A DNA stretch of 64,000 nt, taken from Lachnospiraceae bacterium (lineage in GTDB: Bacteria > Bacillota > Clostridia > Lachnospirales > Lachnospiraceae). Position 1 is the stretch's first letter. The number at the start of each line of letters is the position of its first letter. Below the pieces are notes generated by a model. It did not search any database and was not told where the DNA came from. It was given only the letters and a program-made list of their open reading frames with translations. The translations under genes and the position numbers were made by a program. Shown here piece after piece: positions 15,639-24,038 of this stretch. Location of the stretch: positions 27,588-91,587 of the forward strand of contig JAFUPV010000070.1 in the NCBI GenBank assembly GCA_017472605.1, written 5' to 3'.

Positions 15639-17057
15639 ATGGTTATCACAGTGGACAGTATGATCACCATTCAGCATCCGGATCCGAAGCTTCTGGACTG
15701 GTGCAATGCAAATCTGGTCATGGATAACCCGGCGTATTTCAAGCTGATCCGGATGGGGAAGCGTGCATGGAATATCCCGCAAAAGATTGTGTTCTACAAG
15801 TATTATGACGGGACGCTGATTCTTCCACGCGGCTGTCTGAAGCCGATCTGGGATATGTTCCCGGACCTGTCGCTGTACCGGCACCGGATGACGAAATGTC
15901 AGCCGGTGGAGTTCCGTTCAAGGATTGAGCTGCGTGACTACCAGCAGCCCGCGGTGCAGGCAGTGAAGAGTGAGAAGCAGGGGATCATTGTGATGCCCTG
16001 CGGCGCCGGAAAAACGGAAACTGCCCTGCAGGTCATTGCTCAGCTCGGACAGCCGGCACTCTGGATCACACATACGACCGATCTGCTGAACCAGTCCCTG
16101 AACCGGGCGAAGGAGAAGCTGCAGCTGCGCGATGGAGAATATGGCATCATTGGCGGCGGCGAATACCGCATCGGCAGCCACATCACATTCTCTACCGTAC
16201 AGAGCTTGCGGCAGAAGGATCTGGACAGTCTGGCGTGGCGTTTTGGAACAATCGTTGTAGATGAATGCCACCGGGCATTCATGAGCGACAGTAAGATGGG
16301 CATGTTTGAGGAAGTGATGGAACGGCTGCCAGCTCTGTACCGGATCGGCGTGACTGCTTCAGAACATCGGTCGGACGGCCTGATCCAGGGAATGTACCAT
16401 TTGATCGGGAAAAAGATCTATGAGGTGCCACAGGAACGCCTGAACAAGGCCGGGAACCTGGTCCTTCCGGAAGTAAACGCAATTTCGACTGGCTGGAGCT
16501 ACCAGGGAGACAAGACACTGGAATTCGGAGCCATGCTCTGCGAGATGGTGTCCGATCTGCCGCGCAATCAGCTGATCCGATCCTATATCAATGAGAACGA
16601 TGGGCACAGTTGTCTGGTCCTGAGCGACCGGCTGGATCAGCTGGAATGGCTGAATGATGCCCTGTCAGACCGGTTCGCGCACCGGGAATATATCAATGGA
16701 AAGTCGAGCCGCAGGAGCAGAGAGGAAGCGATCCGGCGGATGAGAAATGGAGAATCAACGATTCTTTTTGCAACCTATTCGCTGGCGAAGGAAGGGCTGG
16801 ACATCCCGTGCCTGGATCGGCTGTTTCTCTGTACACCACACCGGGACAAGGTAGCGATCCAGCAGTCTGTCGGCAGGATCATGCGCCGTTTCGGCGATCG
16901 GAAGAAAGCAGTCGTATATGATTTTGTTGACGAAGAGGGCTTGTGCATGAGCCAGTATAAAAGCAGGAGGGCAGTATACCGGAAGCTCGGCTGCCGGGTA
17001 AATGAAGAGGATCTGGTTGAGCACCGGATCCGGATGAAAGGAGTAATCGTGCCATGA
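15639..17057 (+). CDS. Phage DEAD/DEAH-box superfamily 2 helicase
   Basis: The 472-aa protein contains motif I CGAGKT (121-126), motif II DECH (208-211), motif III-like GVTAS and the C-terminal helicase domain with ATYSLAKEGLDIP and QQSVGRIMRRF. These are typical of small phage SF2 helicases acting in replication or recombination. An N-terminal ~90-residue domain precedes the core. It begins 1 bp after the RusA stop and its own stop overlaps the next start (ATGA), so the cluster is tightly coupled. Confidence 0.9.
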   Translation: MVITVDSMITIQHPDPKLLDWCNANLVMDNPAYFKLIRMGKRAWNIPQKIVFYKYYDGTLILPRGCLKPIWDMFPDLSLYRHRMTKCQPVEFRSRIELRDYQQPAVQAVKSEKQGIIVMPCGAGKTETALQVIAQLGQPALWITHTTDLLNQSLNRAKEKLQLRDGEYGIIGGGEYRIGSHITFSTVQSLRQKDLDSLAWRFGTIVVDECHRAFMSDSKMGMFEEVMERLPALYRIGVTASEHRSDGLIQGMYHLIGKKIYEVPQERLNKAGNLVLPEVNAISTGWSYQGDKTLEFGAMLCEMVSDLPRNQLIRSYINENDGHSCLVLSDRLDQLEWLNDALSDRFAHREYINGKSSRRSREEAIRRMRNGESTILFATYSLAKEGLDIPCLDRLFLCTPHRDKVAIQQSVGRIMRRFGDRKKAVVYDFVDEEGLCMSQYKSRRAVYRKLGCRVNEEDLVEHRIRMKGVIVP

Positions 17058-17533
17058 AAGTAAATTATCAGAATGCGGAGCAGCCGACAGGTGTTGCTCC
17101 GGGAGAATATGATGTAACCGTCTGCGCCTGGGATGTACAGACATCAAAAACATCAGGAAACACATGCGTAATCCTGGATTATGAGGTAAGAAGAGACGTG
17201 GATCAGCCATATGCGGGAGGTAGGGTCCGCTATGATAACTTCACCTTTATCGATTCTTGCGGCTGGCGGTTCAGTCAGGCAGCAATGGCTGCGGGAGTCC
17301 CGGATGGGTATGACCTGCAGACACCGGAAGACTTTGGCCGCGTCATGCATTACCGGAACCTGCGCATTACCGTGGACCAGACGGAACGGAATGGAAGAAA
17401 ATATGCGACAGTGAAATCGTTTGCTGCTTCCAGGAACCCAATGCAGCAGCCGCCATTACCCGCCGCACCGGATGCAAATGGATTTACGGCAATACCGGAT
17501 GATGTAAGTGATGAAGGTCTGCCATTCAATTAA
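17054..17533 (+). CDS. DUF669 protein, candidate single-stranded-DNA-binding protein
   Basis: The 159-aa protein is DUF669-like: MKVNYQNAEQ...PGEYDVTV at the start, a central RVRYDNFTF and a Pro-rich linker. The C-terminus ends DEGLPFN, which resembles the acidic tail of SSB proteins (DDDIPF) that recruits partners. Location between helicase and primase supports an SSB-like role, though biochemical proof for the family is limited. Confidence 0.8.
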   Translation: MKVNYQNAEQPTGVAPGEYDVTVCAWDVQTSKTSGNTCVILDYEVRRDVDQPYAGGRVRYDNFTFIDSCGWRFSQAAMAAGVPDGYDLQTPEDFGRVMHYRNLRITVDQTERNGRKYATVKSFAASRNPMQQPPLPAAPDANGFTAIPDDVSDEGLPFN

Positions 17534-17553
17534 GGTGAGGAGGGATCGGCTGC

Positions 17554-19323
17554 ATGAACCGAGCGATATTCAGAAAGCTGCTGGAAACGCAGCCGGGGGA
17601 GAAGGGATACATCTATCTGTTGGATGACTTCAGTATGAGTGAGGCGGTCTGCGCTGCCGGTTATCCAGCAGTCTTCCTGTCGAGGAATGACCAGAATCCT
17701 GCCTATTTCACATGGGAAGCATTTGAAACATGCATCCGCCAGAAGCAGTTCACGGGAACGCATTTGACGGAATATACGTATATTTTGGCATGTAAGCGGA
17801 AGCAGCTGAATGAGGATTGCAGAGAGCTGCTGCGGAGTGCCGGAGCGAAGGTGAAGGAAGGCTGGAAGCTGTTTGCAGGGAAGGAATACCTGTCAGATCA
17901 GCGATTTGACCAAGAACTGAAGAATGTCCTGGAGAGGTTTGAGCGCAGCCAGAAGGGGCCGGACTCGGATATGCAGCTGAAAGACCGCTTTTGTCTGAAG
18001 GACCGTTACGGGAACCGGAAGGGAATCAACGATAAGGAACTGGTTGACTATCTGATGGAGACACAGGAAATGTTTGTCTGCATGGGCTCCCTGTACCTGT
18101 ACGAGGATGGCGTGTATACGGAAGACGTGGATGAAATCCGTATCAGGAATATCATCCAGCGTTACCTGTATACAGAGATGATCCGGGCAAGGACATTGAG
18201 CAGCATCTGCAGCCTGCTTCTGATGCAGGAGGGGCTGCAGCGCCCGATTGAAGCGGTGAACCAATATCCCATTACCTGGATCAACTTCAAGAATGGGATG
18301 CTGGACGCGGAGACGATGGAGCTGCATCCCCACAGTCCGTCATACTATTCGATCAACCAGATCCCTCATCGGTATGTACCGGAGTTCGTTCCGGAGAAGT
18401 GGATCGTGACCAGAAATTTCCTGCAGTATTCCGCTGTGGCGCCGGATGATATCCGGATGCTCCTGACGTATGCCGGGCTCTGCATGACCAGAGATACCAG
18501 GCAGCAGGTATTTTTGATGTTAAAAGGCGAAGGCGGCACCGGAAAGAGCCGGGTGATCCACCTGATTGAACATATCGTAGGCAGGGAGAATACCAGCAGT
18601 ATCCCCCTGCAGGATCTGAATAAACGGTTTTACCCGACCGCGCTGTTCTGCAAGCTGCTGAACTCCTGCGCGGATATTTCTTCTGCGGCAATGGAAGATG
18701 TGGATACGATCAAGAAGGCAACCGGCGAGGATATTCTGATGTACGAGAAGAAGGGAATGGATCCAGGGGCGTTTTTCAGCTATGCCAAGCTGCTGTTCTC
18801 GGCCAATAAGATCCCGATGAACCTGGATGAGAAATCCAACGCGTACTACAGGCGCCTGCTGATCTATGAAATGAACCGGCTCCCGGAGAAGGAAGACCGG
18901 ATGCTGGACCAGAAGCTGGAAGCCGAAGTGGAGATGACGATCAACCGGGCTGTATGGGCGCTGCATGAAATGTACGCATCCAGTTCCGGGAAGATCATCA
19001 AGTCAGCAAATAGCCAAAAGCTGGTCAATAAGCAGCGTATGGACGCAGACAGTGTGGAAGCATTCCTGCAGGAGGAGACCGTTCGTGACAGTGACAGAAG
19101 GACGCAGCGGGGCGTTTTATTTGAAGCATACCGGAAGTATTGCGAAGAGAATGAGCGTGTCTCTTACAAGAAGCGGCAGTTCTTTACGAGCCTGGAGGAA
19201 CGCCGGTTTCAGGTCGTAAAGATACGTGGAGAGCACTATTTTCAGGGGATTATCCTGCGGGAGAAGGGAGAAGGAGAGTTTCTGCCGGTAGAAGAATATG
19301 GGCAGACAACCCTGCCGTTTTGA
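17554..19323 (+). CDS. Phage primase/helicase, D5/P4 type
   Basis: This is the replication initiator/helicase of the prophage, 589 aa. The central domain (NFKNGMLDAETMEL) and SF3 helicase core carry Walker A GEGGTGKS (325-332) and the later motif KLLFSANKIP typical of P4/D5-type enzymes. The N-terminal ~130 residues do not look like a canonical zinc primase and may be a divergent priming or origin-binding domain. GGTGAGGAGGG precedes its ATG. The candidate origin lies directly downstream. Confidence 0.85.
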   Translation: MNRAIFRKLLETQPGEKGYIYLLDDFSMSEAVCAAGYPAVFLSRNDQNPAYFTWEAFETCIRQKQFTGTHLTEYTYILACKRKQLNEDCRELLRSAGAKVKEGWKLFAGKEYLSDQRFDQELKNVLERFERSQKGPDSDMQLKDRFCLKDRYGNRKGINDKELVDYLMETQEMFVCMGSLYLYEDGVYTEDVDEIRIRNIIQRYLYTEMIRARTLSSICSLLLMQEGLQRPIEAVNQYPITWINFKNGMLDAETMELHPHSPSYYSINQIPHRYVPEFVPEKWIVTRNFLQYSAVAPDDIRMLLTYAGLCMTRDTRQQVFLMLKGEGGTGKSRVIHLIEHIVGRENTSSIPLQDLNKRFYPTALFCKLLNSCADISSAAMEDVDTIKKATGEDILMYEKKGMDPGAFFSYAKLLFSANKIPMNLDEKSNAYYRRLLIYEMNRLPEKEDRMLDQKLEAEVEMTINRAVWALHEMYASSSGKIIKSANSQKLVNKQRMDADSVEAFLQEETVRDSDRRTQRGVLFEAYRKYCEENERVSYKKRQFFTSLEERRFQVVKIRGEHYFQGIILREKGEGEFLPVEEYGQTTLPF

Positions 19324-19340
19324 CCTTCTGATGCCCATAA

Positions 19341-19624
19341 GGGGGAATCAGGGGGAACGAGGGGGGAATGTTGTGGGGAATTTTTGATTTGTCGGAAACC
19401 CTTGTATTTCCTGGTTTTTTGAAGCATGTGGGGAAAAGGGGGAACATTTATTTTACTTTAAAGAGATTTCAAAAAAAGAAAAATAAAAAGAAAAGAAAAT
19501 GGAAAAATCATTCCCCATTTTCCCCACAAAACGCGGAATCCCTTGATTTTGCTTGATTTTCTGCAAAATGAAAATTCCCCCGGATATTCCCCATCATTCC
19601 CCCTATGGCTTTCAAAATTCCCCC
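19341..19624. other. Candidate phage replication origin with 6+6 inverted iterons
   Basis: Six GGGGAA units face right at 19341, 19351, 19362, 19375, 19430 and 19438. Six inverted units (TTCCCC) lie at 19511, 19520, 19575, 19587, 19597 and 19618. Between them is a 65-bp A-rich stretch (19445-19510) suited to strand opening. The first three repeats are spaced about one helical turn apart. The region has no credible gene and directly follows the primase/helicase gene, so an initiator-bound origin is the simplest reading. Confidence 0.65.
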
Positions 19625-19653
19625 TGCAAGAAAACAGAGGAGAAGGAGAAGCT

Positions 19654-20076
19654 ATGGGAAGAGCAGAATACCGAAGGGCGCAGCGCGCTGCTTCGAAAAA
19701 AAAGAACGCGACAGAGCCGCCTGCCCTGATATCGGAGCAGATGATATCGAGGGCGCTCTGGGAGAAACAATTAACGGAAAAGATTGACCGTGAGCTGGGG
19801 AACCGGTATTACAGGCAGGCCAGCAAGGAATCCTGCGATAACATGTATTACATCATGATGTGCAGCATGGCGCTGGCCCTGCATGACTGCAATCCAAACT
19901 GGGGCAGTGAGCCGATCGGAAAGAGGCTGCAGCTCACGATGGAATACGTAGACCGTTTCGCAAAGGAGTGGAATGGAGACATCCAGGGGTATATAAAGAA
20001 AGTGGAAGAGGAAACCGGATTGATCATTACGGTTGATTCGGTTCCGGCCGGGGAAGGAGAGGGTGGATATGATTGA
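19654..20076 (+). CDS. Hypothetical phage protein (140 aa)
   Basis: The 140-aa protein has a basic start (MGRAEYRRAQRAASKKKN) and a helical body with MYYIMMCSMALALHD. It resembles small phage proteins placed after replication genes, but I cannot name a family with confidence. AGAAGGAGAAGCT precedes the ATG; longer reading upstream would run through the iteron region and is unlikely. Confidence 0.65.
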   Translation: MGRAEYRRAQRAASKKKNATEPPALISEQMISRALWEKQLTEKIDRELGNRYYRQASKESCDNMYYIMMCSMALALHDCNPNWGSEPIGKRLQLTMEYVDRFAKEWNGDIQGYIKKVEEETGLIITVDSVPAGEGEGGYD

Positions 20077-20230
20077 TAAACGATGTCTGCGTTGTGGTTG
20101 CTATGACCCTGACTATGAATGCACGATGCCTGCATACGATAAGTATTATGCTTGTCCACTGGAGAACGAAGAGTTTGAACGGGAAGTAAGAGAACGCGGG
20201 TATATTACCTGTGTGGAGGAGGAAGGATGA
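20069..20230 (+). CDS. Small cysteine-rich phage protein (53 aa)
   Basis: MIDKRCLRCGCYDPDYECTMP shows a CxxCxC cluster with further cysteines downstream, suggesting metal binding. It is an early operon gene overlapping its neighbours by a few bases on both sides. Function unknown. Confidence 0.6.
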   Translation: MIDKRCLRCGCYDPDYECTMPAYDKYYACPLENEEFEREVRERGYITCVEEEG

Positions 20231-20433
20231 ATCGAACATGTAATGGCTGTTACGCAGCGATAACCGGAGGACATCCAAGGAACGGAGAGTTGATCACAGG
20301 ATGTCAGTTGCGATTTAAGAACAAGGATGGGAAACCGCAGGAAGAATGCCCGAAGCCGAAGAGCTGGAGGCAGCTGGAGAATATACGGAAATGGGGATGG
20401 GAGCATGGAACGACTGACACATCAGAGAAATAA
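20227..20433 (+). CDS. Small cysteine-containing phage protein (68 aa)
   Basis: This 68-aa protein has CNGCYAAITGG near the start and CQL...CPKP further on, so it may bind metal. TGGAGGAGGAAGG precedes the ATG, which overlaps the previous stop. Function unknown. Confidence 0.6.
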   Translation: MNRTCNGCYAAITGGHPRNGELITGCQLRFKNKDGKPQEECPKPKSWRQLENIRKWGWEHGTTDTSEK

Positions 20434-20740
20434 TGGGATTAAGAGTGGTTACTGGTCACCAGCGAAGAAAGAGGAGCTTGTGCAGCGGCTGGCCGAGTAT
20501 GAAAATGCCGGACTGGATCCAGAGGAGATTCTGGAAGGCAGACTGCTCACTGGCTGGATTGCGGTAGAAGAGAAGCTGCCGGAGAATGGACAGTATGTAC
20601 TGGTATGCTTTGATTATGGCACTGAGGATGATCCGCAGGTAGAAGTGCTGGAGTTCAAAGGCGAAATTGGTGGCTTTGGTTGGGACGGAGACCAAACGAT
20701 TGTGGCCTGGATGTCGTTGCCGGAACCGTATCAGGTATAA
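20405..20740 (+). CDS. DUF551-domain phage protein
   Basis: The C-terminal half contains GWIAVEEKLPENGQYVLVCF and VAWMSLPEPY, the DUF551 signature common in phage small proteins. The N-terminal half (ELVQRLAEYENAGLDPEEI) is another frequent phage module. The protein is 111 aa from ATG 20405, which overlaps the preceding gene. Function of the domain is unknown. Confidence 0.75.
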   Translation: MERLTHQRNNGIKSGYWSPAKKEELVQRLAEYENAGLDPEEILEGRLLTGWIAVEEKLPENGQYVLVCFDYGTEDDPQVEVLEFKGEIGGFGWDGDQTIVAWMSLPEPYQV

Positions 20741-20788
20741 TGGAGAAGAGAAGCTGATAACTACATGAAAAAGAGGGGAGTGATACCG

Positions 20789-21241
20789 ATGGAGATCAAA
20801 GAGGTTCTTGTCCAGTATGCAGATCTGATTCAGGAAGCGGAAGAATTGCGGAAGCGGATCGAAAAGACGCAGTATGAGATCGACAGGATTGTTTCCGGAA
20901 AGAATGGTGTTGTTGATGTGGTACAGGGCACAACAAATGATATCAGGTACGCTCCCTGCTTAATTACGATCAGAGGGGCAGACAGTGTAGGGTATTACCG
21001 GAAAAAACGGAATCTGATCAGGTATAGAATGCAGTTAGAGAACCTGGAACAGAGAGTGCTGGAGCAGCTGACGCTTGCACAGGAGTACATAGAGAAGATT
21101 CCGGACAGTCGGATGCGTCGGATTATGACATATCGTTACATGGACAACCTGAAATGGTACCAGATCGCGCAGCGGATTGGAGGGAAGTGTACATGGGATA
21201 GCATCAGAAAAGAACATGATCGGTATTTGGAAAGAAAATAA
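20789..21241 (+). CDS. Sigma-factor-like late transcription regulator (ArpU/RinA-like)
   Basis: This 150-aa protein has an N-terminal coiled coil and a C-terminal region resembling sigma-70 region 4: IPDSRMRRIMTYRYMDNLKWYQIAQRIG followed by TWDSIRKEH. Such proteins activate late (packaging/structural) genes in Gram-positive phages. Position right before the late module agrees. ATG 20789 follows AGGGGAGTGATACCG; an alternative ATG at 20765 lacks a site. Paired TTTGTCC motifs right after its stop are a likely target. Confidence 0.75.
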   Translation: MEIKEVLVQYADLIQEAEELRKRIEKTQYEIDRIVSGKNGVVDVVQGTTNDIRYAPCLITIRGADSVGYYRKKRNLIRYRMQLENLEQRVLEQLTLAQEYIEKIPDSRMRRIMTYRYMDNLKWYQIAQRIGGKCTWDSIRKEHDRYLERK

Positions 21242-21243
21242 GG

Positions 21244-21278
21244 TTTGTCCAATTTGTCCAGTTTTTCTGTGCTATACT
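21244..21278 (+). promoter_or_regulatory. Candidate late-gene control site
   Basis: Two TTTGTCC direct repeats (21244-21250, 21253-21259) are 9 bp apart and lie 14 bp upstream of a -10-like TATACT (21273-21278). No consensus -35 is present, as expected for an activated promoter. It directly follows the sigma-like regulator gene. Confidence 0.5.
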
Positions 21279-21285
21279 TGTATCA

Positions 21286-21318
21286 TGGAGCTCCTGCAGG
21301 ATGCTCCAGCGTTTTTTT
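21286..21318 (+). terminator. Terminator in the late leader
   Basis: TGGAGC (21286-21291) pairs with GCTCCA (21303-21308), then GCG and seven T residues. It would stop a transcript starting at the late control site within about 35 nt unless antitermination occurs. Confidence 0.65.
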
Positions 21319-21332
21319 CTCCCCTTTTGTTA

Positions 21333-21362
21333 CGACTGCCAGGTGCCACAGCCTGGCAGTCG
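21333..21362. repeat. Perfect 11-bp inverted repeat
   Basis: CGACTGCCAGG (21333-21343) and CCTGGCAGTCG (21352-21362) form a hairpin with an 8-nt loop, without a following T-run. It separates the late control site from the AT-rich moron and may be a processing site, boundary or cos-like structure. Role unknown. Confidence 0.5.
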
Positions 21363-21405
21363 ATTGTTTGTATAAGATATAGTATTTATAGGTTAAGAAA
21401 TATCA

Positions 21406-21434
21406 TAGACAAATGGGAACAAATGTTCTATAAT
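21406..21434 (+). promoter_or_regulatory. Promoter of the DUF6731-like/membrane-protein moron
   Basis: TAGACA (21406-21411) and TATAAT (21429-21434) are 17 bp apart, about 90 bp upstream of the gene at 21527. It gives the AT-rich pair its own constitutive-type promoter, independent of late activation. Confidence 0.6.
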
Positions 21435-21526
21435 TATATTATTCACTCGTATATTTTTTTGATTGGCTATTGTCAAAAAATATATTATGTTTTACAATAG
21501 AGAAAAATATATTGTGGAGGCAGAAG

Positions 21527-22438
21527 ATGCAATACAAGAGAGTGATTAAATTTCAATACTATAGAGTAAGATGCAAGAGGAGGTTGGCAAATGGTTCGTT
21601 TAGTGAGCCAGTACTCTATAATTTAACGGACTGGATAGAAAGGGTAATCGATAAACAACAAAAAGGCATCGTATTTGGGAAAAATATGGCCAGAATAGAC
21701 ATAATAAAATATAACAGAATAACACAACTATGGGGAATTCGATTACTGAAGTTAAGAGATACAAATCCGCCAACAAAGGCTAAAGATGGTGAAGCATCGG
21801 TCGCAATTTCGTTGGAAGAGGATGAGTATATCGGCGAAGATGTAACTATGTTATACGAAAGAAGTAGTAGTATATTAATGGTACAGTCTAACCGTTTTTC
21901 ATTAGGGATATCTAAAATTGAGGAATTCATAAACTATATGAATATGGATGAAGATACTATCATAAGTATAGATCCCATTGGTAATTTCAATAATAGAAGC
22001 CTATTAGAGAATGGTAACTATAAGAGCTTAGAGGTATCATTTGCAAACTTGAATTCATGGGAAGATGATTTAGAAAATAAATCATCGCTTAGAGACATGA
22101 TTTCATCAATTAGAAGAACTGGTGGATATACAGCCTATGTGAAAATAGGTTTAGGAAGAACCAAAGGAAACTCGCTGGATAAAAACACAATTTCTGACTT
22201 TATATACAATGTTATTGGAAAAGATAATCATGTAAAACGTGCAAAAGTGAAGGTTGAATCCTTAGCAGGTGACGAAGGAACAGAACTAGTGGATTTAATA
22301 GAAGAAGTGTTTCATGATTATATCACTTTCGAATTAGAGAGTAAGGAAACACTGAAATATGAAGACACTATCATGCGCATGACAAGCAAGTTTAAGGAAA
22401 GAAAAGATGACTTGTATTCAGCTATAAAATATAAATGA
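21527..22438 (+). CDS. DUF6731-like protein, AT-rich moron gene 1
   Basis: This 303-aa protein has the layout of DUF6731: an N-terminal FQYYRV...LYNLTDWIERV segment, a central ISIDPIGNFNN and SLEVSFANLNSW, then a C-terminal alpha/beta part with an FTKEI-like end. No function is established for the family. Composition is markedly AT-richer than the flanking phage genes. TGGAGGCAGAAG precedes ATG 21527. It is followed after 11 bp by a membrane-protein gene and preceded by its own promoter, so the two probably work as a unit. They sit in an accessory slot between regulator and terminase, where defence or exclusion cargo is common. Confidence 0.6.
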   Translation: MQYKRVIKFQYYRVRCKRRLANGSFSEPVLYNLTDWIERVIDKQQKGIVFGKNMARIDIIKYNRITQLWGIRLLKLRDTNPPTKAKDGEASVAISLEEDEYIGEDVTMLYERSSSILMVQSNRFSLGISKIEEFINYMNMDEDTIISIDPIGNFNNRSLLENGNYKSLEVSFANLNSWEDDLENKSSLRDMISSIRRTGGYTAYVKIGLGRTKGNSLDKNTISDFIYNVIGKDNHVKRAKVKVESLAGDEGTELVDLIEEVFHDYITFELESKETLKYEDTIMRMTSKFKERKDDLYSAIKYK

Positions 22439-22449
22439 GGTGATAAGAG

Positions 22450-23001
22450 ATGTTAATGAAAATCCCATCGAGTATAAAGTATTATGCTGAACGCATTATG
22501 CCATATGCATTGGCTCTAGGAGTTACAGTGGTATTGTGGAAGTGCAAAATAAATTATATTGATAATTGTAATTTTAATGATGCAATTGATGGGATCAATA
22601 CAGTTGCAGCCTTGATTATTGGTTTTTTAGGTGCAATTCTTCCTGTTATTTTAGGCATGAAGAATGAGTCTAAATTCGTACAATATGTATTTGAGAAAGA
22701 TACGAACCGTTTATTACTAAAATATATTAAGTCAACGATTGTTACAGGGCTTACGTTAGTAGGTGTATCGATAACATTGTATTTTAGAAACGATTTTACT
22801 AAAGAGATAGAGTCAAAAGCTTTTTATGCTTGGGTGTTCATCGCAATATTATTTTTCTTGTGTACTTATAGAAGCTTATCTAATATGTTGGAACTGGTAT
22901 TTACTACTGATAACAGTTTAGATACTGGTAGACAAGGAAATAGTAATCCTAAAAGTGATAAGGAAGAAGAGTTAGAGAATCGGCTTGATGATAGCAAGTA
23001 A
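22450..23001 (+). CDS. Membrane protein, AT-rich moron gene 2
   Basis: The 183-aa protein has four likely membrane segments (about residues 16-32, 50-70, 92-110 and 124-144) and a charged, acidic C-terminal tail (DKEEELENRLDDSK). I do not recognise a family. Its pairing with the DUF6731-like gene, shared AT-richness and phage location suggest a membrane effector or superinfection-exclusion component; this is inference. GAGGTGATAAGAG precedes the ATG. Confidence 0.6.
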   Translation: MLMKIPSSIKYYAERIMPYALALGVTVVLWKCKINYIDNCNFNDAIDGINTVAALIIGFLGAILPVILGMKNESKFVQYVFEKDTNRLLLKYIKSTIVTGLTLVGVSITLYFRNDFTKEIESKAFYAWVFIAILFFLCTYRSLSNMLELVFTTDNSLDTGRQGNSNPKSDKEEELENRLDDSK

Positions 23002-23121
23002 TATAGTATTTGCTTCAAAAGAAAGTGCAAGTTCAATGTTTGGCATGATATTGAGATGAAGTGCAGGCGGAAAGTATAATTATTTTTCATATGCGTATAC
23101 TATCCCCATGAGGTGATAATC

Positions 23122-23268
23122 ATGGATAAAGACAAACAAGAGAAGCTGAACCAGCAAAAGAGCAACGAGAAATTCAACAGTATAACCCAAAAGGTAAAAC
23201 CGGAAAACCAGAATCAGGAACACAACATCCGATCTGCAGCGGTAGAACCGAAAATAAGACAGGTATGA
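23122..23268 (+). CDS. Small charged phage protein (48 aa)
   Basis: MDKDKQEKLNQQKSNEKFNS opens a short, highly polar, Lys/Gln/Asn-rich frame, probably disordered. AGGTGATAATC precedes the ATG and a terminator-like hairpin overlaps its stop. Function unknown; coding status is moderate. Confidence 0.45.
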   Translation: MDKDKQEKLNQQKSNEKFNSITQKVKPENQNQEHNIRSAAVEPKIRQV

Positions 23269-23289
23269 GCAGTCCTTCGGGGCTGCTTT
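23268..23289 (+). terminator. Terminator-like hairpin before terminase
   Basis: AGCAGTCC and GGGCTGCT pair around TTCG-type loop bases and TTTTCC follows. It would separate moron transcripts from the packaging operon. Confidence 0.5.
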
Positions 23290-23330
23290 TCCTATTCCAA
23301 CAAAACGACGAACAAGCGAGGTGATGATGC

Positions 23331-24038
23331 ATGGCCAGAGCGCCGGATGCAAGAATTGAACAGGCGAAGGCCATGTATCTGGATGGCATGAAAATGGTTG
23401 AAATCGCAAGTCAACTAAATCTGCCGGAAGGAACAGTCCGTCGATGGAAATGCACCCATGGATGGGATAGCGAACGTTCGGATAGAAAAGGCGAACGTTC
23501 GAAAAGAAAAAAAGGTGGCCAGCCGGGCAACAAAAATGCGACCGGTCCGCCCGGCAATAAGCACGCTGAGAAGTATGGCTTCTTCAGTAAATTTCTCCCG
23601 GATGAGACCCGGGAGATTTTTTCTGCCATTGATCAGGCGGATCCGCTGGATCTGCTCTGGCATCAGATTCAGATTGCTTATGCAGCCATTGTTCGGGCAC
23701 AGCGGATCGCATATGTGAAGGATCAGGAAGACAAGACGATTGAACGGATCGAGGAGAAAACCGGCAACGTGATCGGTGAGAAATGAGAAGTGCAGCAGGC
23801 ATGGGATAAACAGAACAACTTCCTGAAAGCACAGGCACGTGCTCAGGGAGAACTGCGGTCTATGATCAGGCAGTATGATGAGATGCTGCATAAAAACTGG
23901 GATGTATGCAGCGAGGAACAGAAAGCCAGAATTGAGCTGATGAGACTTCGAACAGCAAAGCTGTCTCAGGAGTCGGCAGAAGAATATGAGGATGGAGTGG
24001 AGATCGTAAATGACGCGCCAGAAGAAACCACAGGTTAA
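23331..24038 (+). pseudogene. Terminase small subunit, interrupted by an in-frame TGA
   Basis: The gene should encode a 235-aa DNA-recognition subunit of the packaging motor. The N-terminal part has a helix-turn-helix (KMVEIASQLNLPEGTVRRW, about residues 21-39) and the KKGGQPGNKNATGPPGNKHA stretch typical of PBSX-like small terminases. At codon 152 (23784-23786) TGA replaces what is Trp (WEVQQAWDKQ) in relatives as I know them. The same frame then continues with AWDKQNNFLKAQARA to 24038. Reading onward is perfect, so a point nonsense mutation is simplest. A GTG restart at 23790 or readthrough could still give two pieces or a full product. Confidence 0.75.
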
